The notes under the pieces: model-generated
What the model was told of the DNA's origin: nothing
Seen by the model: the letters and a program-made list of their open reading frames with translations, nothing else
Database searches by the model: none
Program-made: the position numbers and the translations under genes
In this document: one piece after another, positions 26,674-36,055 of the stretch
Position numbering within the stretch: position 1 is the stretch's first letter
Layout of the letters: each line of letters starts with the position of its first letter
Origin: Candidatus Methanomassiliicoccus intestinalis Issoire-Mx1
GTDB lineage: Archaea; Thermoplasmatota; Thermoplasmata; Methanomassiliicoccales; Methanomassiliicoccaceae
Direction of reading: 5' to 3'
DNA length: 64,000 bases
Assembly (NCBI RefSeq): GCF_000404225.1
Contig: NC_021353.1
Coordinates: 310,001-374,000 of the forward strand

Positions 26674-27945
26674 TCAGAAGTCAAGGTCTTCTAGATTCTT
26701 GACAGCTTTTTTACTTTCTTTTTCTGGTGCATGGACCGCTATATTCAGTCTGCTTCTGTCAAGCAGCCTGCCAGCGATCTTTAACACATCTTCTTCTGTT
26801 ACCGCATCCATCTTTTTAAGAAGATCTTCGATGCTCGTAACTTTTCCTGTAGCCATATATGATTCTCCAAGTCTTATCATGCGCGCTTCACTCGATTCGA
26901 ATCTCCGCACATATGCACCCTTCATCATATGTTTAGCTCTGTCCAGTTCTCCTGGTCTGAGACCTTCTTCTTTCAGTTTTTTCATTTCTGCCGCTACAAG
27001 TCTTATTATCTCTTCTTCTTTTTTTACATCCGTGTTAAACAATACGTCCAGGGTTCCGCAGTCTGTATATGCCGTTCCGCTTGAGTATATCTCATAGACC
27101 ATACCTGTTTTTTCTCTTATTTCCTGAAACAGGCGTGATGACATTCCGGCTCCGAATACTGCAGACATAAGTCTCTGCGCATGTCTTTCAGGATCGGCAG
27201 ACTTTAGCGCAGGGAATCCCATGCAGATGTAAGCCTGCGGATCTTTCTTTGGGTATACCATAAATTTGGCATTTGGCTTCGGTGCGGTTCTTTCCCTCTC
27301 TTTGGCTTTTGCAAGATCATCAAAGTTTTCTGAGGCCCACGCGACAATCTTATCCTCATCTATGTTGCCTGTTGCGACCACTGCCATTCTTGGCGGTCTG
27401 TAATTTGATTCAAAGAACTCCCTGAGATCTTCAGCATTAAGCGCTTTAACAGTCTCTACAAAACCTGCTTCGGATCGTCCGAGGGGATGATCGCCCCAGA
27501 TGGTCTGTGAGAACAGAGTATGAATATAATCATCCGGGTCATTTTCCATCATTCTGATTTCTTGTATCACTACATTCCTTTCAGTATCCAGGTCGCTCTG
27601 CTTCAGCAGAGGATTTTTAACCATATCTGAAAGGATATCTGCGCTGCTGTGAAATGTTTCATCAAGTGAGGATATGTGATAACCGGTCACTTCATATGTG
27701 GTGTATCCGTTATGTTCTCCTCCGGCAGCTTCAATCTCTTCAGCAATATCTTTGGAACTCCTTTTAGGCGTTCCTTTAAACATCATGTGTTCCAGAAGAT
27801 GAGCTATGCCTGCTTTTTTGTCAGATTCGTCTCTAGAACCTGTTCCTAAATATATAGCGGCTGAGGCTGAATGAGATTGTGAAATGGATTCAGTAATTAC
27901 TGGAATGCCTGCAGAAGTGTGTAATAGTTTTATTTCGTCACTCAT
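26674..27945 (-). CDS. M16 family zinc metallopeptidase (insulinase/MPP-like)
   Basis: A 423-residue protein with the inverted zinc motif HLLEHMMFKGT (HxxEH, about residues 48-52) and the downstream acidic ligand of the family; the C-terminal half has the second, inactive M16 domain (KAKHMMKGAYVRRFESSEAR). The length and order match the bacterial YmxG/PqqL type processing peptidases of about 420 residues. M16 peptidases are uncommon in archaea, so bacterial origin is likely (inference). It is convergent with the hydrogenase-protease gene (1 nt apart) and its substrate is unknown. Confidence 0.88.
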   Translation of the reverse strand: MSDEIKLLHTSAGIPVITESISQSHSASAAIYLGTGSRDESDKKAGIAHLLEHMMFKGTPKRSSKDIAEEIEAAGGEHNGYTTYEVTGYHISSLDETFHSSADILSDMVKNPLLKQSDLDTERNVVIQEIRMMENDPDDYIHTLFSQTIWGDHPLGRSEAGFVETVKALNAEDLREFFESNYRPPRMAVVATGNIDEDKIVAWASENFDDLAKAKERERTAPKPNAKFMVYPKKDPQAYICMGFPALKSADPERHAQRLMSAVFGAGMSSRLFQEIREKTGMVYEIYSSGTAYTDCGTLDVLFNTDVKKEEEIIRLVAAEMKKLKEEGLRPGELDRAKHMMKGAYVRRFESSEARMIRLGESYMATGKVTSIEDLLKKMDAVTEEDVLKIAGRLLDRSRLNIAVHAPEKESKKAVKNLEDLDF

Positions 27946-28039
27946 GCCTGCACTTACACCTTATTGCAGATATCTCTTTTTCCCTTAATTTCGAAAAGTA
28001 AGTATAGCATTTGCTCCCAAAATGTTCTGAGGAGTAGAT

Positions 28040-28798
28040 ATGGTTTCAGAACTTAAGATCCATGAGTACCACGATAATATCTTTGAAAGTGGAATGATGA
28101 TCGTCGGTTTCCCGTCAGTCGGATTGGTCAGCTCAATCGCAGCTAATTATGTAGTCAGGACATCTGGTTTAAGCAGAATTGCTGGAATTCTTTCTTCTGA
28201 TTTTCCCCCGTACACATTGATAAATGAAGGTGTTCCGTCTCCTCCAGTAAGGATTTATGCCGGCGACAGGAAATGCACTAATACTGAACTGTGTAAACAA
28301 ATTGTAACCGTAGTGGCGGAATTTATGCCTAAGCCGGAGACAATCAAGCCTCTTGCCGAATCTCTCTTGGACTATTGTGATGAAAAAGGGATAAAGACTG
28401 TTGTAACTCTGGAAGGAGTTGCTAAACCCGGCTCTTCTGACCTGAGTCCTATGGGGGTAGGAAGCACACAGGCCGCAAGAGATATGCTTTCTAAATACGG
28501 CGTAGAGGAGATGAAAGAGGGCATAATCAGTGGAATTTCTGGTGTACTGCTCTATGAGGGAGAGAGAAGAGGCATAGATGTAATGTGTCTTCTAGGTGCA
28601 GCGCGTGCTGAGTATCCAGATGCCCGCGGATCAGCAAAACTTTTGGAGGTAGTTGCAAAAATGCTTCCTGAACTGAAGATTGATCCAGATCCATTGTATC
28701 GTGAAGCTGAAGAGATGGAAAAACAACTTAAAAAAGCGCAGGAGAGCACAAACCCTCAACAAAAATCTTCATTCGAAGACTCTGTCATCTATGGTTAA
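28040..28798 (+). CDS. PAC2 family protein (proteasome assembly chaperone-like)
   Basis: A 252-residue protein. The opening GMMIVGFPSVGLVSSIAANYVV and DFPPYTLINEGVPSPPVRIY are typical of the archaeal PAC2 family, homologous to the eukaryotic proteasome assembly chaperones Pba1/Pba2. The last 25 residues are charged and coiled-coil-like. In archaea, PbaA-type members bind the 20S proteasome or related rings. It is upstream of, and slightly separated from, the arginine decarboxylase gene. Confidence 0.85.
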   Translation: MVSELKIHEYHDNIFESGMMIVGFPSVGLVSSIAANYVVRTSGLSRIAGILSSDFPPYTLINEGVPSPPVRIYAGDRKCTNTELCKQIVTVVAEFMPKPETIKPLAESLLDYCDEKGIKTVVTLEGVAKPGSSDLSPMGVGSTQAARDMLSKYGVEEMKEGIISGISGVLLYEGERRGIDVMCLLGAARAEYPDARGSAKLLEVVAKMLPELKIDPDPLYREAEEMEKQLKKAQESTNPQQKSSFEDSVIYG

Positions 28799-28805
28799 GC
28801 AATCT

Positions 28806-28866
28806 GCATCAAACAGCCGTCTCTCTGGACCAACTGCGGGGCGGCTGATGCAAATGCTTAAATTAC
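28806..28866 (+). promoter_or_regulatory. Inverted repeat and TATA-like box before the arginine decarboxylase gene
   Basis: GCATCA...GCCG (28806-28819, four-base bulge) is mirrored by CGGCTGATGC (28842-28851), making a long hairpin or operator. TTAAATTA at 28858-28865 is a TATA-like element about 25 bp before the ATG at 28887, which suggests a leaderless transcript. Confidence 0.4.
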
Positions 28867-28886
28867 TTGTTCTGGTTACATCGCGC

Positions 28887-29357
28887 ATGCATCTTGTTCC
28901 GAAGAAGTTCTTCGTTTCATCTGGCTGCGCAGTAAGTAAAGTTTCAGACCTTAATGCGTTTGATAAGGCGTTATTAGAAGCCGGAATTGGAGAACTCAAC
29001 ATAGTTTCAGTATCTTCCATATTACCAATTGGAGCAGAACAGGTAAGTATCAGAGAATTGCCGATGGGAACTATTACCCACTGTGTTCTTGCGCAGATGC
29101 GCGGTGGAGAGGGTGAAATGATCTCTGCCGGTATTGCTTACGGTCTCCGCAAAGATGGTAAAGGCGGTTATGTAGCTGAAGGGCACATCCATGGCAGCAA
29201 AAAAGCACTTCAAGAGATCATGGAATGGAAAATGGATGAAATGGCAAAACTTCGTGGAATTGAGATGGAAAAGATCGAATACCGTTTAGAAGAATTGTCA
29301 GTTCCCATGGATCACTATGGTGCCTGCTTAGCTGCCTTAGTGTTTGTTGAATACTGA
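28887..29357 (+). CDS. pdaD: Pyruvoyl-dependent arginine decarboxylase
   Basis: A 156-residue proenzyme from the ATG at 28887 (MHLVPKKFFVSSG), the usual start region of the family. The self-cleavage site is the Ser pair in NIVSVSSILPIG; cleavage makes the pyruvoyl cofactor on the second serine. It decarboxylates arginine to agmatine, which leads to polyamines and agmatidine of tRNA-Ile2 in archaea. Downstream residues EMISAGIAYGL and the EGHIHG loop belong to the trimeric fold. An open frame continues upstream to 28791 but no ribosome-binding site supports that start. The next gene begins 1 nt before the stop ends. Confidence 0.85.
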   Translation: MHLVPKKFFVSSGCAVSKVSDLNAFDKALLEAGIGELNIVSVSSILPIGAEQVSIRELPMGTITHCVLAQMRGGEGEMISAGIAYGLRKDGKGGYVAEGHIHGSKKALQEIMEWKMDEMAKLRGIEMEKIEYRLEELSVPMDHYGACLAALVFVEY

Positions 29358-29797
29358 TGTTAGGCGTAATCGTCTGCTCCAAGTGCTCTACAGTACAAGG
29401 AGCAGATCTAAAATCCGCCCACGTAACCTGTCCTCGTTGTGGTACAAGGATCGAGGTAAAACGGGCGAAAGTATATTTTTCTACAGAATCACCAAAAGAA
29501 TTAGCCGAGGCTGTACGCCAGATCAGTGAGCAGATGAAGTACGATATCGAAAACCCTCCTGAGAAGCCGCGTAAACGCATCAGGGTCAAAAAACCGAAAC
29601 AGAAACCTGAGGATGAAGTATCAATAAAAAACGCTCTTATGAAGGTTCAGGAAAAGAAAGGTGTTTTGATTAAGGCAGATATCGGGAAAGCACTGCAGAT
29701 TAAAGAAGACATAGAACTTGAGGAAGCAATATCCAAAATGCTCCTTGCAGGCATACTCTGTGAAGTGTCTACTGATGAATACAAGTTAGTCTTGTAA
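29357..29797 (+). CDS. Archaeal zinc-ribbon protein (DUF5817-like) with winged-helix-like C-terminus
   Basis: A 146-residue protein. The N-terminus has a treble-clef/zinc-ribbon CSKCSTVQGADLKSAHVTCPRCG, then a helix and a basic linker (RKRIRVKKPKQKPE), and a C-terminal winged-helix-like region. Such proteins are conserved in Thermoplasmata and related archaea and probably bind nucleic acid. It overlaps the arginine decarboxylase stop codon, so the two are co-translated. Confidence 0.7.
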   Translation: MLGVIVCSKCSTVQGADLKSAHVTCPRCGTRIEVKRAKVYFSTESPKELAEAVRQISEQMKYDIENPPEKPRKRIRVKKPKQKPEDEVSIKNALMKVQEKKGVLIKADIGKALQIKEDIELEEAISKMLLAGILCEVSTDEYKLVL

Positions 29798-29936
29798 ACT
29801 GCTAACTCATCTATTTTTAATTGTTTTTGCAAAATCAAATATATTCATATGTAATAAATTCAATAGTCATAACTATTTATTATATTACAACAAGTAAATT
29901 TGTTTTAAAATAGTTTGTTTTTGTACAGCGGTAATT

Positions 29937-30566
29937 TTACACAATCTTTTTACCAACTGCACAAAGCCAGTCTCCCTTTGTATCAGTAATGATGTCTGAG
30001 AAACCGGCTTTCTCTAATTCTTCCTTAATTCCAGCTTCGCTGGGTATGTGCATATCAACAATGTCCCGATAATCTTTCCAGATTTCCGGGTTTTCATCAC
30101 TTCTTGCTTCGAATATCAGAAGAATCAGCCCGTTGGGTTTGAGGGTTCTTTTCACTTCTTTTAAGTCTTCAATAGGGTTCGGCCAAAAATAATATGTCTC
30201 AATTCCAGTAACCAAATCAAAGGAGTTTTCATCATACGGAAGGCTGGAAACGCTGCCTTGAGTTATCTCGATTTTTCCACTTTTAATATCATCTTTATTC
30301 TTCTTTTTTGATTCCTTTACGCTGACCTCAGAATAATCAATTCCGCAGAGTTTTCCTTCAGAGGCCATCTTTGACATTTTTGATAAGGCGTTTCCTCCTC
30401 CGCACCCTATATCTAATATGCAATAATTAGGCTCAATATCCACATGTCCCAATCCCCAGTCTGTAAGTGTATCATGATGAATATTCATCGACAATAATAC
30501 TCGCGATCCCCAGAAGCCAGTGGGTTTCTTTGCGTTGATTATTGTTCTTTTCACGTTGTTTTTCAT
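29937..30566 (-). CDS. SAM-dependent class I methyltransferase
   Basis: A 209-residue protein with the Rossmann methyltransferase motifs: motif I ILDIGCGGGNALSK (about residues 50-63), motif II CGIDYSEVSV, and motif IV region ENSFDLVTGIETYYFW. The family is Methyltransf_11-like (UbiE/COQ5 or arsenite methyltransferase-like). No substrate is implied by neighbours. It is divergent from nothing obvious and lies just before the first metal-chelate transporter cluster. Confidence 0.8.
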   Translation of the reverse strand: MKNNVKRTIINAKKPTGFWGSRVLLSMNIHHDTLTDWGLGHVDIEPNYCILDIGCGGGNALSKMSKMASEGKLCGIDYSEVSVKESKKKNKDDIKSGKIEITQGSVSSLPYDENSFDLVTGIETYYFWPNPIEDLKEVKRTLKPNGLILLIFEARSDENPEIWKDYRDIVDMHIPSEAGIKEELEKAGFSDIITDTKGDWLCAVGKKIV

Positions 30567-30706
30567 TGCCGCACCTTCCTACTATATCGTAATGATAGTA
30601 CATCTAATTTAGATGTTTTTTAAACATTGTGTATGATCTGTTTACTTCTCTGGCAGTTTATTTGTATTACTATTATGGATCCTTACGTATTCATGCTAAG
30701 ATCAAG

Positions 30707-31783
30707 TTATACTGTATTTGCACCTTTTGGTCTTAGCAGTAAGTAAACTAATACAGGCCCCCCAAGCAGAGCAGTTATTGCACCAACAGGTAGCAGTACT
30801 GGTGAAATTAGTGATTTGGCAAGAATGTCTGCTATCAGCAATAAACACGCTCCAAATGCTGCTGATGCTGGAATAAGATATCTAAGATCTCCACCAACGA
30901 ATATCCTAGCTATATGTGGTGCCAATAAACATACAAAACCAATCGCTCCAATAAAACTGACAACAGTTGCGGTAGCCAGGCATGAAAGAACAATTGCAAC
31001 AAGCCTTACCCCGTTTACATTGACACCTAATGACTTTGCAGAATCATCACCCATTCGTATCAGATTTATATCCTTTGAAAGAACCATTGCTACGACAAAG
31101 AAAAATATCGCCATCGCCGCTACGTATGGAATCTGCCACATCTGTGCGTGACTCAAATCACCGATTGACCAAAATACCACTTCTTTAACTGCATTCGCAT
31201 CTGCAAAATACTGAAGAATTGTATTACATGCGCTGAATATATATGATATTGCAACTCCGCACAATACTATCGTCAGAGGCGTCATTTTACTATGTCTGGA
31301 TCCAATCAAAATAACCGCCACTGGAATCAATGAGAATAAAAATGCATTTGTTATTGTTCCAAGTGTAGTAGATACAATGCTTACGCCATAAATTATCGAG
31401 ATTGCTGCTCCGAATCCTGCACCTGATGAAACACCTAATGTGTATGGAGTAGCCAGCGGGTTTGTAAGTAATGTCTGTACTAAGCATCCCCCAATAGCTA
31501 ATATCATACCAGCAAAGACTGCCATCAGAACCCGCGGTGCTCTGATATTCATAACAATCAATTCTGCATTATCTGGTATTTCAAATAAACCTGGGATTAT
31601 TTTATTAATTAGTACTTTGTATGCTTCGATTGCAGTAAGCTGAGATGCACCAACAGTTATTGAATATCCTATAAGTATTATTGCGGTTATGATGGATATT
31701 GATATGAATAGTATTCTCTTAGTGATCATCCTTTTTAATTTTTCTTTCTGAGGATCACATTCCTGATGTTTTGAGAAAGACAT
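30707..31783 (-). CDS. FecCD/BtuC-family ABC transporter permease (cluster 1)
   Basis: A 358-residue permease with nine or ten membrane helices. Signature stretches include MAVFAGMILAIGGCLVQTLLTNPLATPYTLGVSSGAGFGA, and GFVCLLAPHIARIFVGGDLRYLIPAS, the cytoplasmic coupling region. The family imports ferric siderophores, haem or cobalamin. It follows its binding-protein gene by 44 nt and shares an operon with it; the ATPase gene is divergently transcribed at 33312. In a methanol-using methanogen, corrinoid uptake is as plausible as iron uptake (inference). Confidence 0.88.
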   Translation of the reverse strand: MSFSKHQECDPQKEKLKRMITKRILFISISIITAIILIGYSITVGASQLTAIEAYKVLINKIIPGLFEIPDNAELIVMNIRAPRVLMAVFAGMILAIGGCLVQTLLTNPLATPYTLGVSSGAGFGAAISIIYGVSIVSTTLGTITNAFLFSLIPVAVILIGSRHSKMTPLTIVLCGVAISYIFSACNTILQYFADANAVKEVVFWSIGDLSHAQMWQIPYVAAMAIFFFVVAMVLSKDINLIRMGDDSAKSLGVNVNGVRLVAIVLSCLATATVVSFIGAIGFVCLLAPHIARIFVGGDLRYLIPASAAFGACLLLIADILAKSLISPVLLPVGAITALLGGPVLVYLLLRPKGANTV

Positions 31784-31827
31784 GGTATCACATTATAAAA
31801 TAATAAAGCGGGATTTCTCCCGCTATT

Positions 31828-33207
31828 TCATTCCATTAAGAAAAATACACCTTGTTTGCTTAGGTCGTAATTTTGGAACCCTAACCATTCTGAGATGTAT
31901 GTTTGATGTATGGCTACCGGATCCAGATCTGGAAACAGATCAGGATGGAATAATTTAGCAAGATATACCGCAAGGAGCATACTTCCAGTACCATTGTTTC
32001 TAAAGTCTCCGCTTATGCAGTACATATTGTTGGGATCAATTCCTGAAAATATATCTACTGTAGCCATATGTTTCTGGGCATCTTCAAATTCACTCGGATC
32101 ATCACACAGATAACCATTGTTTGGTACCTCTGCATTCATCGAACCATTTCCTGAGATTTTTACAGAATGTGCAAATACATAATCTATCAGATCTGCATGG
32201 TCAGCAACCCACTCTGGGTCTATCTGCATATAATCGCTTGAATGCAGCCATATATTCTCATTAAGTTCTGTTATGCACCTTCCACCGGCAAGCATACATG
32301 CTTGAGATAGTGGATCTGATTTGGCAAATCCTCTGATATCATTAGTCGCACCAGTGACATAATGACCATACCATAGAAAATATGCATAGGGCTTTTGATC
32401 ATCGGATATATTTTCAGTCACACCATTGATATTTTCATATATATCCAGCAGCCACTCTACGTAATCTTCTGCTCTTTCTACTTTATCGAAGATATAACCA
32501 GCTTTTAAAAATCCCTGAATTGATGTAGATCGATAAGGATCTGTAATATCTGCTTTATTTAATCCTAGATATACAACATTGCCATTTGGTATTGCATTTA
32601 CTTTATCATCATAATTTGCAGTAGTAAACGTAAGCCAAACATCGGCCTTTGCGTCTGCTACTACCTCTACATTCAAATTAGCTCCATTATTTGCACCAAA
32701 ACAAACAATACTATCCTTGTCTGGATGATTCATATAATAAAATTCACGAAGATCATATGGTGCCTTATCAACCGCAACAACCCGGTCAGATATCTCTAAT
32801 ATGTTTAATAATTCTGCATTTGGAAGATAATCAGCTGCAATTCTCTGGGGATCCAATGTTGTTTTTATTTTCTTTCCGCTTCCGTCCAGCATGTACATAG
32901 AGTCTGTAGTCCGATTTATTATTCCCTGCACTTTATCAATATCTTTTTGATCAATAGTGCCATCGTTATTTGCATCTGCAAACTCAGTTTTCTCCTCATC
33001 TCCAGAGATGATCTTTTTCAGATATTCAATATCTTTTTCATCTACTGCCCAGTCTCCGTTTGCATTGCCATATATCTGCAGAGCATAATCATCTGCCAAC
33101 AGATGTTTGTCTTCACTCTCATCGTTTCCTGATATGATGCAATATGCACCAACTCCAGCGACAATAATAATCAGCGCTACCAACGCTGCAATAATTTTAT
33201 TATTCAT
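31828..33207 (-). CDS. Metal-chelate ABC transporter binding protein with N-terminal dockerin-like domain
   Basis: A 459-residue secreted protein. An N-terminal hydrophobic signal/anchor (residues 5-26) is followed by two EF-hand-like repeats, GNANGDWAVDEKDIEYLKKI and FADANNDGTIDQKDIDKVQGI (about residues 48-95), with the DxNxDGxxDxxD pattern of type I dockerins. The rest is a class III (TroA/BtuF-type) periplasmic binding protein domain. It captures the ligand for the FecCD permease. A dockerin fused to a transporter binding protein is unusual: it may dock on a cohesin-bearing surface protein, or the repeats may simply bind calcium. A cohesin partner is not visible in the window. Confidence 0.85.
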   Translation of the reverse strand: MNNKIIAALVALIIIVAGVGAYCIISGNDESEDKHLLADDYALQIYGNANGDWAVDEKDIEYLKKIISGDEEKTEFADANNDGTIDQKDIDKVQGIINRTTDSMYMLDGSGKKIKTTLDPQRIAADYLPNAELLNILEISDRVVAVDKAPYDLREFYYMNHPDKDSIVCFGANNGANLNVEVVADAKADVWLTFTTANYDDKVNAIPNGNVVYLGLNKADITDPYRSTSIQGFLKAGYIFDKVERAEDYVEWLLDIYENINGVTENISDDQKPYAYFLWYGHYVTGATNDIRGFAKSDPLSQACMLAGGRCITELNENIWLHSSDYMQIDPEWVADHADLIDYVFAHSVKISGNGSMNAEVPNNGYLCDDPSEFEDAQKHMATVDIFSGIDPNNMYCISGDFRNNGTGSMLLAVYLAKLFHPDLFPDLDPVAIHQTYISEWLGFQNYDLSKQGVFFLME

Positions 33208-33217
33208 ATGTGTTCAA

Positions 33218-33234
33218 TTGGAGTAATCATCCTA
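33218..33234. promoter_or_regulatory. Operator, TTGGAG-N5-ATCCTA
   Basis: An imperfect inverted repeat, TTGGAG-taatc-ATCCTA, 11 bp from the start of the cluster 1 binding-protein gene and just downstream of its TATA tract (ATTTAAAATA on the minus strand). It matches the operators at 33250, 43174 and 43272. Confidence 0.6.
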
Positions 33235-33249
33235 ATATTTTAAATCTTA

Positions 33250-33264
33250 TGGATGTATTATCCA
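33250..33264. promoter_or_regulatory. Operator, TGGAT-N5-ATCCA
   Basis: A perfect inverted repeat (TGGAT-gtatt-ATCCA) on the other side of the minus-strand TATA tract. Both sites together flank the promoter in the binding-protein/ATPase divergent region. Confidence 0.65.
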
Positions 33265-33311
33265 AATAATCTATGCAGATTAACTAATTATACGTACAAG
33301 TTGGTAAGAAA

Positions 33312-34073
33312 ATGGATTTAGATGTAAATGGGATTAAATTTTCATATAACCAGATTCCAGTTTTGAACGGAATGAATTTTTGTATGAACTATGGAGAAGT
33401 ATTGGGAATACTGGGGCCAAATGGTTCTGGTAAAACTACTATGTTAAAGTGTATAAACAGACTTCTAACTCCATCCCAGGGTGAAATTCTCATCGAAGGA
33501 AACAAAGTCTCTCAAATGAAAATTTCTGAAATCGCCAAGTATATCGGATATGTCCCTCAAAATGTAAGAAATGATATGGCTTCTCCAACTGTATTTGAAG
33601 TAGTTATGATGGGTCGCAGTCCGCATATTGCCTGGAAGCCAGCACATACTGATGAGGACATTGTATGGAATGTTCTCGAGAGCCTGAATATTAAGGATTT
33701 GGCGGCTAGTTTTTTTGATGAGCTATCAAGTGGTCAGACGCAGAGAGTATTAATTGCCAGAGCTATTGCCCAGGAGGCTAAGATTCTGTTATTGGATGAA
33801 CCAACGTCCAATCTAGACATAAAATATCAAATTGAAGTTATGAATTTAATTAAAACGCTCTCTAGAGAACGAATGCTGGGCGTCTGTGCCATAATCCACG
33901 ATCTTGACTTAGCTATGAATTATTGTGACAAAATCATTTTGATGAATGATGGTTTACCGATTGCATTCGGAACTCCTGATGAAGTCTTGACAGCTTCACA
34001 GATTAAGGAGGTTTATGATGTTGAAGCAATTATAGATAGAACCTATGGTAAACCACACGTAATCATTATTTAA
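33312..34073 (+). CDS. FecE/BtuD-type ABC transporter ATP-binding protein (cluster 1)
   Basis: A 253-residue ATPase. Walker A is GPNGSGKT (about residues 36-43), the signature is LSSGQTQRV, Walker B is ILLLDEPTSNLD, and the switch His follows in IIHDLDLA. The phrase YVPQNVRND and MGRSPHI are typical for the FepC/BtuD branch. It should pair with the permease at 30707 and the dockerin-containing binding protein. It is transcribed divergently from them under a shared regulatory region with two operators. Confidence 0.9.
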   Translation: MDLDVNGIKFSYNQIPVLNGMNFCMNYGEVLGILGPNGSGKTTMLKCINRLLTPSQGEILIEGNKVSQMKISEIAKYIGYVPQNVRNDMASPTVFEVVMMGRSPHIAWKPAHTDEDIVWNVLESLNIKDLAASFFDELSSGQTQRVLIARAIAQEAKILLLDEPTSNLDIKYQIEVMNLIKTLSRERMLGVCAIIHDLDLAMNYCDKIILMNDGLPIAFGTPDEVLTASQIKEVYDVEAIIDRTYGKPHVIII

Positions 34074-34256
34074 TTAATATGATGGTTGCAAAGAGATCTA
34101 AACTCCTATGCGCTCTTACATTTTAGATCAATTACAAACTTATAAGCTGAATCCCTCAGATGATATTTTAATAACTGTGTATATGATTCTATTGGTATGA
34201 ACCAATGAAGGGGTCATCGGTCATTGCGATCGCCTCCGTGTCCAATTTAAAGCAAT

Positions 34257-34391
34257 CATTTGCCTTTCTTTTTGATCATTTTCTATTGCAGCTAAAGCAA
34301 ACTCCAACTCATCAAGCGATTTGTAAAATTCTGCAATATCGAGTGATTTATTAGCCTTAAAAATGGGGCTTAAAAGGCTCGGAAGGCTCAA
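34257..34391 (-). CDS. Possible small protein, 44 residues, TTG start
   Basis: An open frame with a good ribosome-binding site (GGGAGG, 8 nt before a TTG) encodes a short protein with a helical, acidic C-terminal half (EFYKSLDELEFALAAIEND). It lies in the 437-bp gap between the cluster 1 ATPase and tRNA-Ala. It could be a genuine small gene, the N-terminal piece of a decayed gene, or chance. Confidence 0.35.
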
Positions 34392-34510
34392 TTATAAGCC
34401 TCCCTTGAATTCAAATCATAAAGAACGCTTATTTTTTGTTTAAAATTCTCAAGCCAGCACTTTATTTTATAAAGTGTGAAATTATAATCAAGCGACAAAT
34501 AGAATAAAAG

Positions 34511-34583
34511 TGGACAGGGGGGGATTTGAACCCCCGGCCTCTACCATGCCAAGGTAGCGATCTTCCAACTGATCTACCTGCCC
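34511..34583 (-). tRNA. tRNA-Ala (anticodon GGC)
   Basis: A 73-nt cloverleaf: acceptor GGGCAGG/CCTGTCC with the alanine identity pair G3-U70, anticodon stem CTACC/GGTAG around TTGGCAT (GGC), and T-arm with TTCAAAT. Discriminator A; no CCA encoded. Its 3' end faces the first metal-chelate transporter cluster. A near-identical 3' fragment occurs at 41805. Confidence 0.95.
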
Positions 34584-34619
34584 GAGTATGACCGCCAAAG
34601 TTATCTTACTTATTAAAGC

Positions 34620-36044
34620 TTACTGTTGACTATCCTCTTCAAATGAATCCAGGGTAGGCTGTTTTCTGCATTTTTCTCCTGGAACGTTTGTAGGATACTC
34701 ACCGTTCAGACATGCTACGCATAATTTGCTTGCTGGCATGCCAATTGCTTCTTCAACATCGCGGATAGTGGTATATTTTACACTGTCTGCAGTAAGATAC
34801 TCTGCAATCTCATCAATGCTTCTGTTTGTAGCTATGAATTGATCTCTTGTGCGCATATCCACACCATAATAGCATGGAGCTATGACTGGAGGGCACCCAA
34901 TGCGTACATGGACTTCTTTAGCACCTGCTTTTCGTAAGAGGTTTATAATCTTTCTCAGGGTCGTTCCTCTTACTATCGAGTCATCCACAACAACAATGCT
35001 CTTGCCGGCAACTGTTGATTTGATAGGATTCAGTTTAAGTCCCACTCCTTCTTCTCTCAGTGATTGTTCCGGAAGAATGAATGTACGTTCTACGTAACGG
35101 TTTTTCATGAATCCTTCTTCATATGGAATACCCGACTCAGCAGCATATCCTATAGCATGAGCTCTCCCCGAATCTGGAACCGGGATGACAACATCTGCTT
35201 TTACTGGATGTTCTCTTGCCAGTATCATTCCCAGTTTCTTTCTTACATCATAGACTTCTCTGCCGTCAAGAACAGAATCTGGGCGTGCAAAATAAATCCA
35301 CTCAAACATGCAGTGAGCACTGTTCACTTTTGAGTTAGTTGGATATGATGTATATCCTTCGGGAAAGATCTCAACAATCTCCCCTGGTTCCACATCCCTT
35401 ACGAATTGACCTTGTAATATGTCATAAACAGCGGATTCAGACGCAAGTCCATATCCTTTATCTAGCTTTCCTATGCTTAACGGGTGGAAACCCAGAGGGT
35501 CACGCACTCCAAAAATTCTATTCTTGATCATTATTACAAGAGAGTAGGCGCCATTCAATTGATGCATCACATTTCTGATAGCTTTTACTGGATCTACGCC
35601 TTCCTTTAATTCGTTTACAAGCAGTCTGATGATTATCTCAGAATCTGTAGTTGTTAGGAATGCCCATCCAATATTCTGGAGTCTTTCTCTTGTTGATTCA
35701 GAATTTACAAGATCCCCATTATGTCCTACAGCTACATCGCCTATGGCAGAAGTGACTACAATTGGCTGACTATTTTGGGCTACTGAACGACCGGTAGTTG
35801 AGTATCGGACATGTCCGATCCCATAATTCCCTTCAATTTCGTTGTAACGTTGCCCGCTTAAAACTTCATGTACCAATCCTACGTTAGCTAATGATTGGAT
35901 TTTATTATCTTTGTATACAGCTATGCCTGCTCCTTCTTGACCACGATGCTGGATAACCCTTAGCGCTCGTTTTAGAGACGGAACAGCATCTGAGGTCAGT
36001 GCCATGGCGACAACCCCGCAATAATGTCCGGGCATGTCGACCAT
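34620..36044 (-). CDS. purF: Amidophosphoribosyltransferase (PurF)
   Basis: A 474-residue enzyme that forms phosphoribosylamine from PRPP and glutamine, the first step of purine synthesis. The N-terminal glutaminase starts at the catalytic Cys of CGVVAM after a short propeptide; HRGQEGAGIAVY and SEIIIRLL follow. The phosphoribosyl domain has the PRPP loop SIVVVDDSIVRGTT. C-terminal cysteines (CVACLNGEY; CGVV...) suggest the Fe-S form. I prefer the ATG at 36044, with a GGAGG site 5 nt before it; the ATG at 36056 overlaps the rpl37e stop (TAATG). It is the last gene of the LSm-rpl37e-purF operon, a known archaeal arrangement. Confidence 0.95.
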   Translation of the reverse strand: MVDMPGHYCGVVAMALTSDAVPSLKRALRVIQHRGQEGAGIAVYKDNKIQSLANVGLVHEVLSGQRYNEIEGNYGIGHVRYSTTGRSVAQNSQPIVVTSAIGDVAVGHNGDLVNSESTRERLQNIGWAFLTTTDSEIIIRLLVNELKEGVDPVKAIRNVMHQLNGAYSLVIMIKNRIFGVRDPLGFHPLSIGKLDKGYGLASESAVYDILQGQFVRDVEPGEIVEIFPEGYTSYPTNSKVNSAHCMFEWIYFARPDSVLDGREVYDVRKKLGMILAREHPVKADVVIPVPDSGRAHAIGYAAESGIPYEEGFMKNRYVERTFILPEQSLREEGVGLKLNPIKSTVAGKSIVVVDDSIVRGTTLRKIINLLRKAGAKEVHVRIGCPPVIAPCYYGVDMRTRDQFIATNRSIDEIAEYLTADSVKYTTIRDVEEAIGMPASKLCVACLNGEYPTNVPGEKCRKQPTLDSFEEDSQQ

Positions 36045-36055
36045 GTAATCCTCCA

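Noticed and set aside
28680..28886. Upstream in-frame extension of the arginine decarboxylase
   Set aside because: It would overlap the PAC2 gene, has no ribosome-binding site, and lengthens the protein beyond the family's start; a TATA-like box lies just before the chosen ATG.
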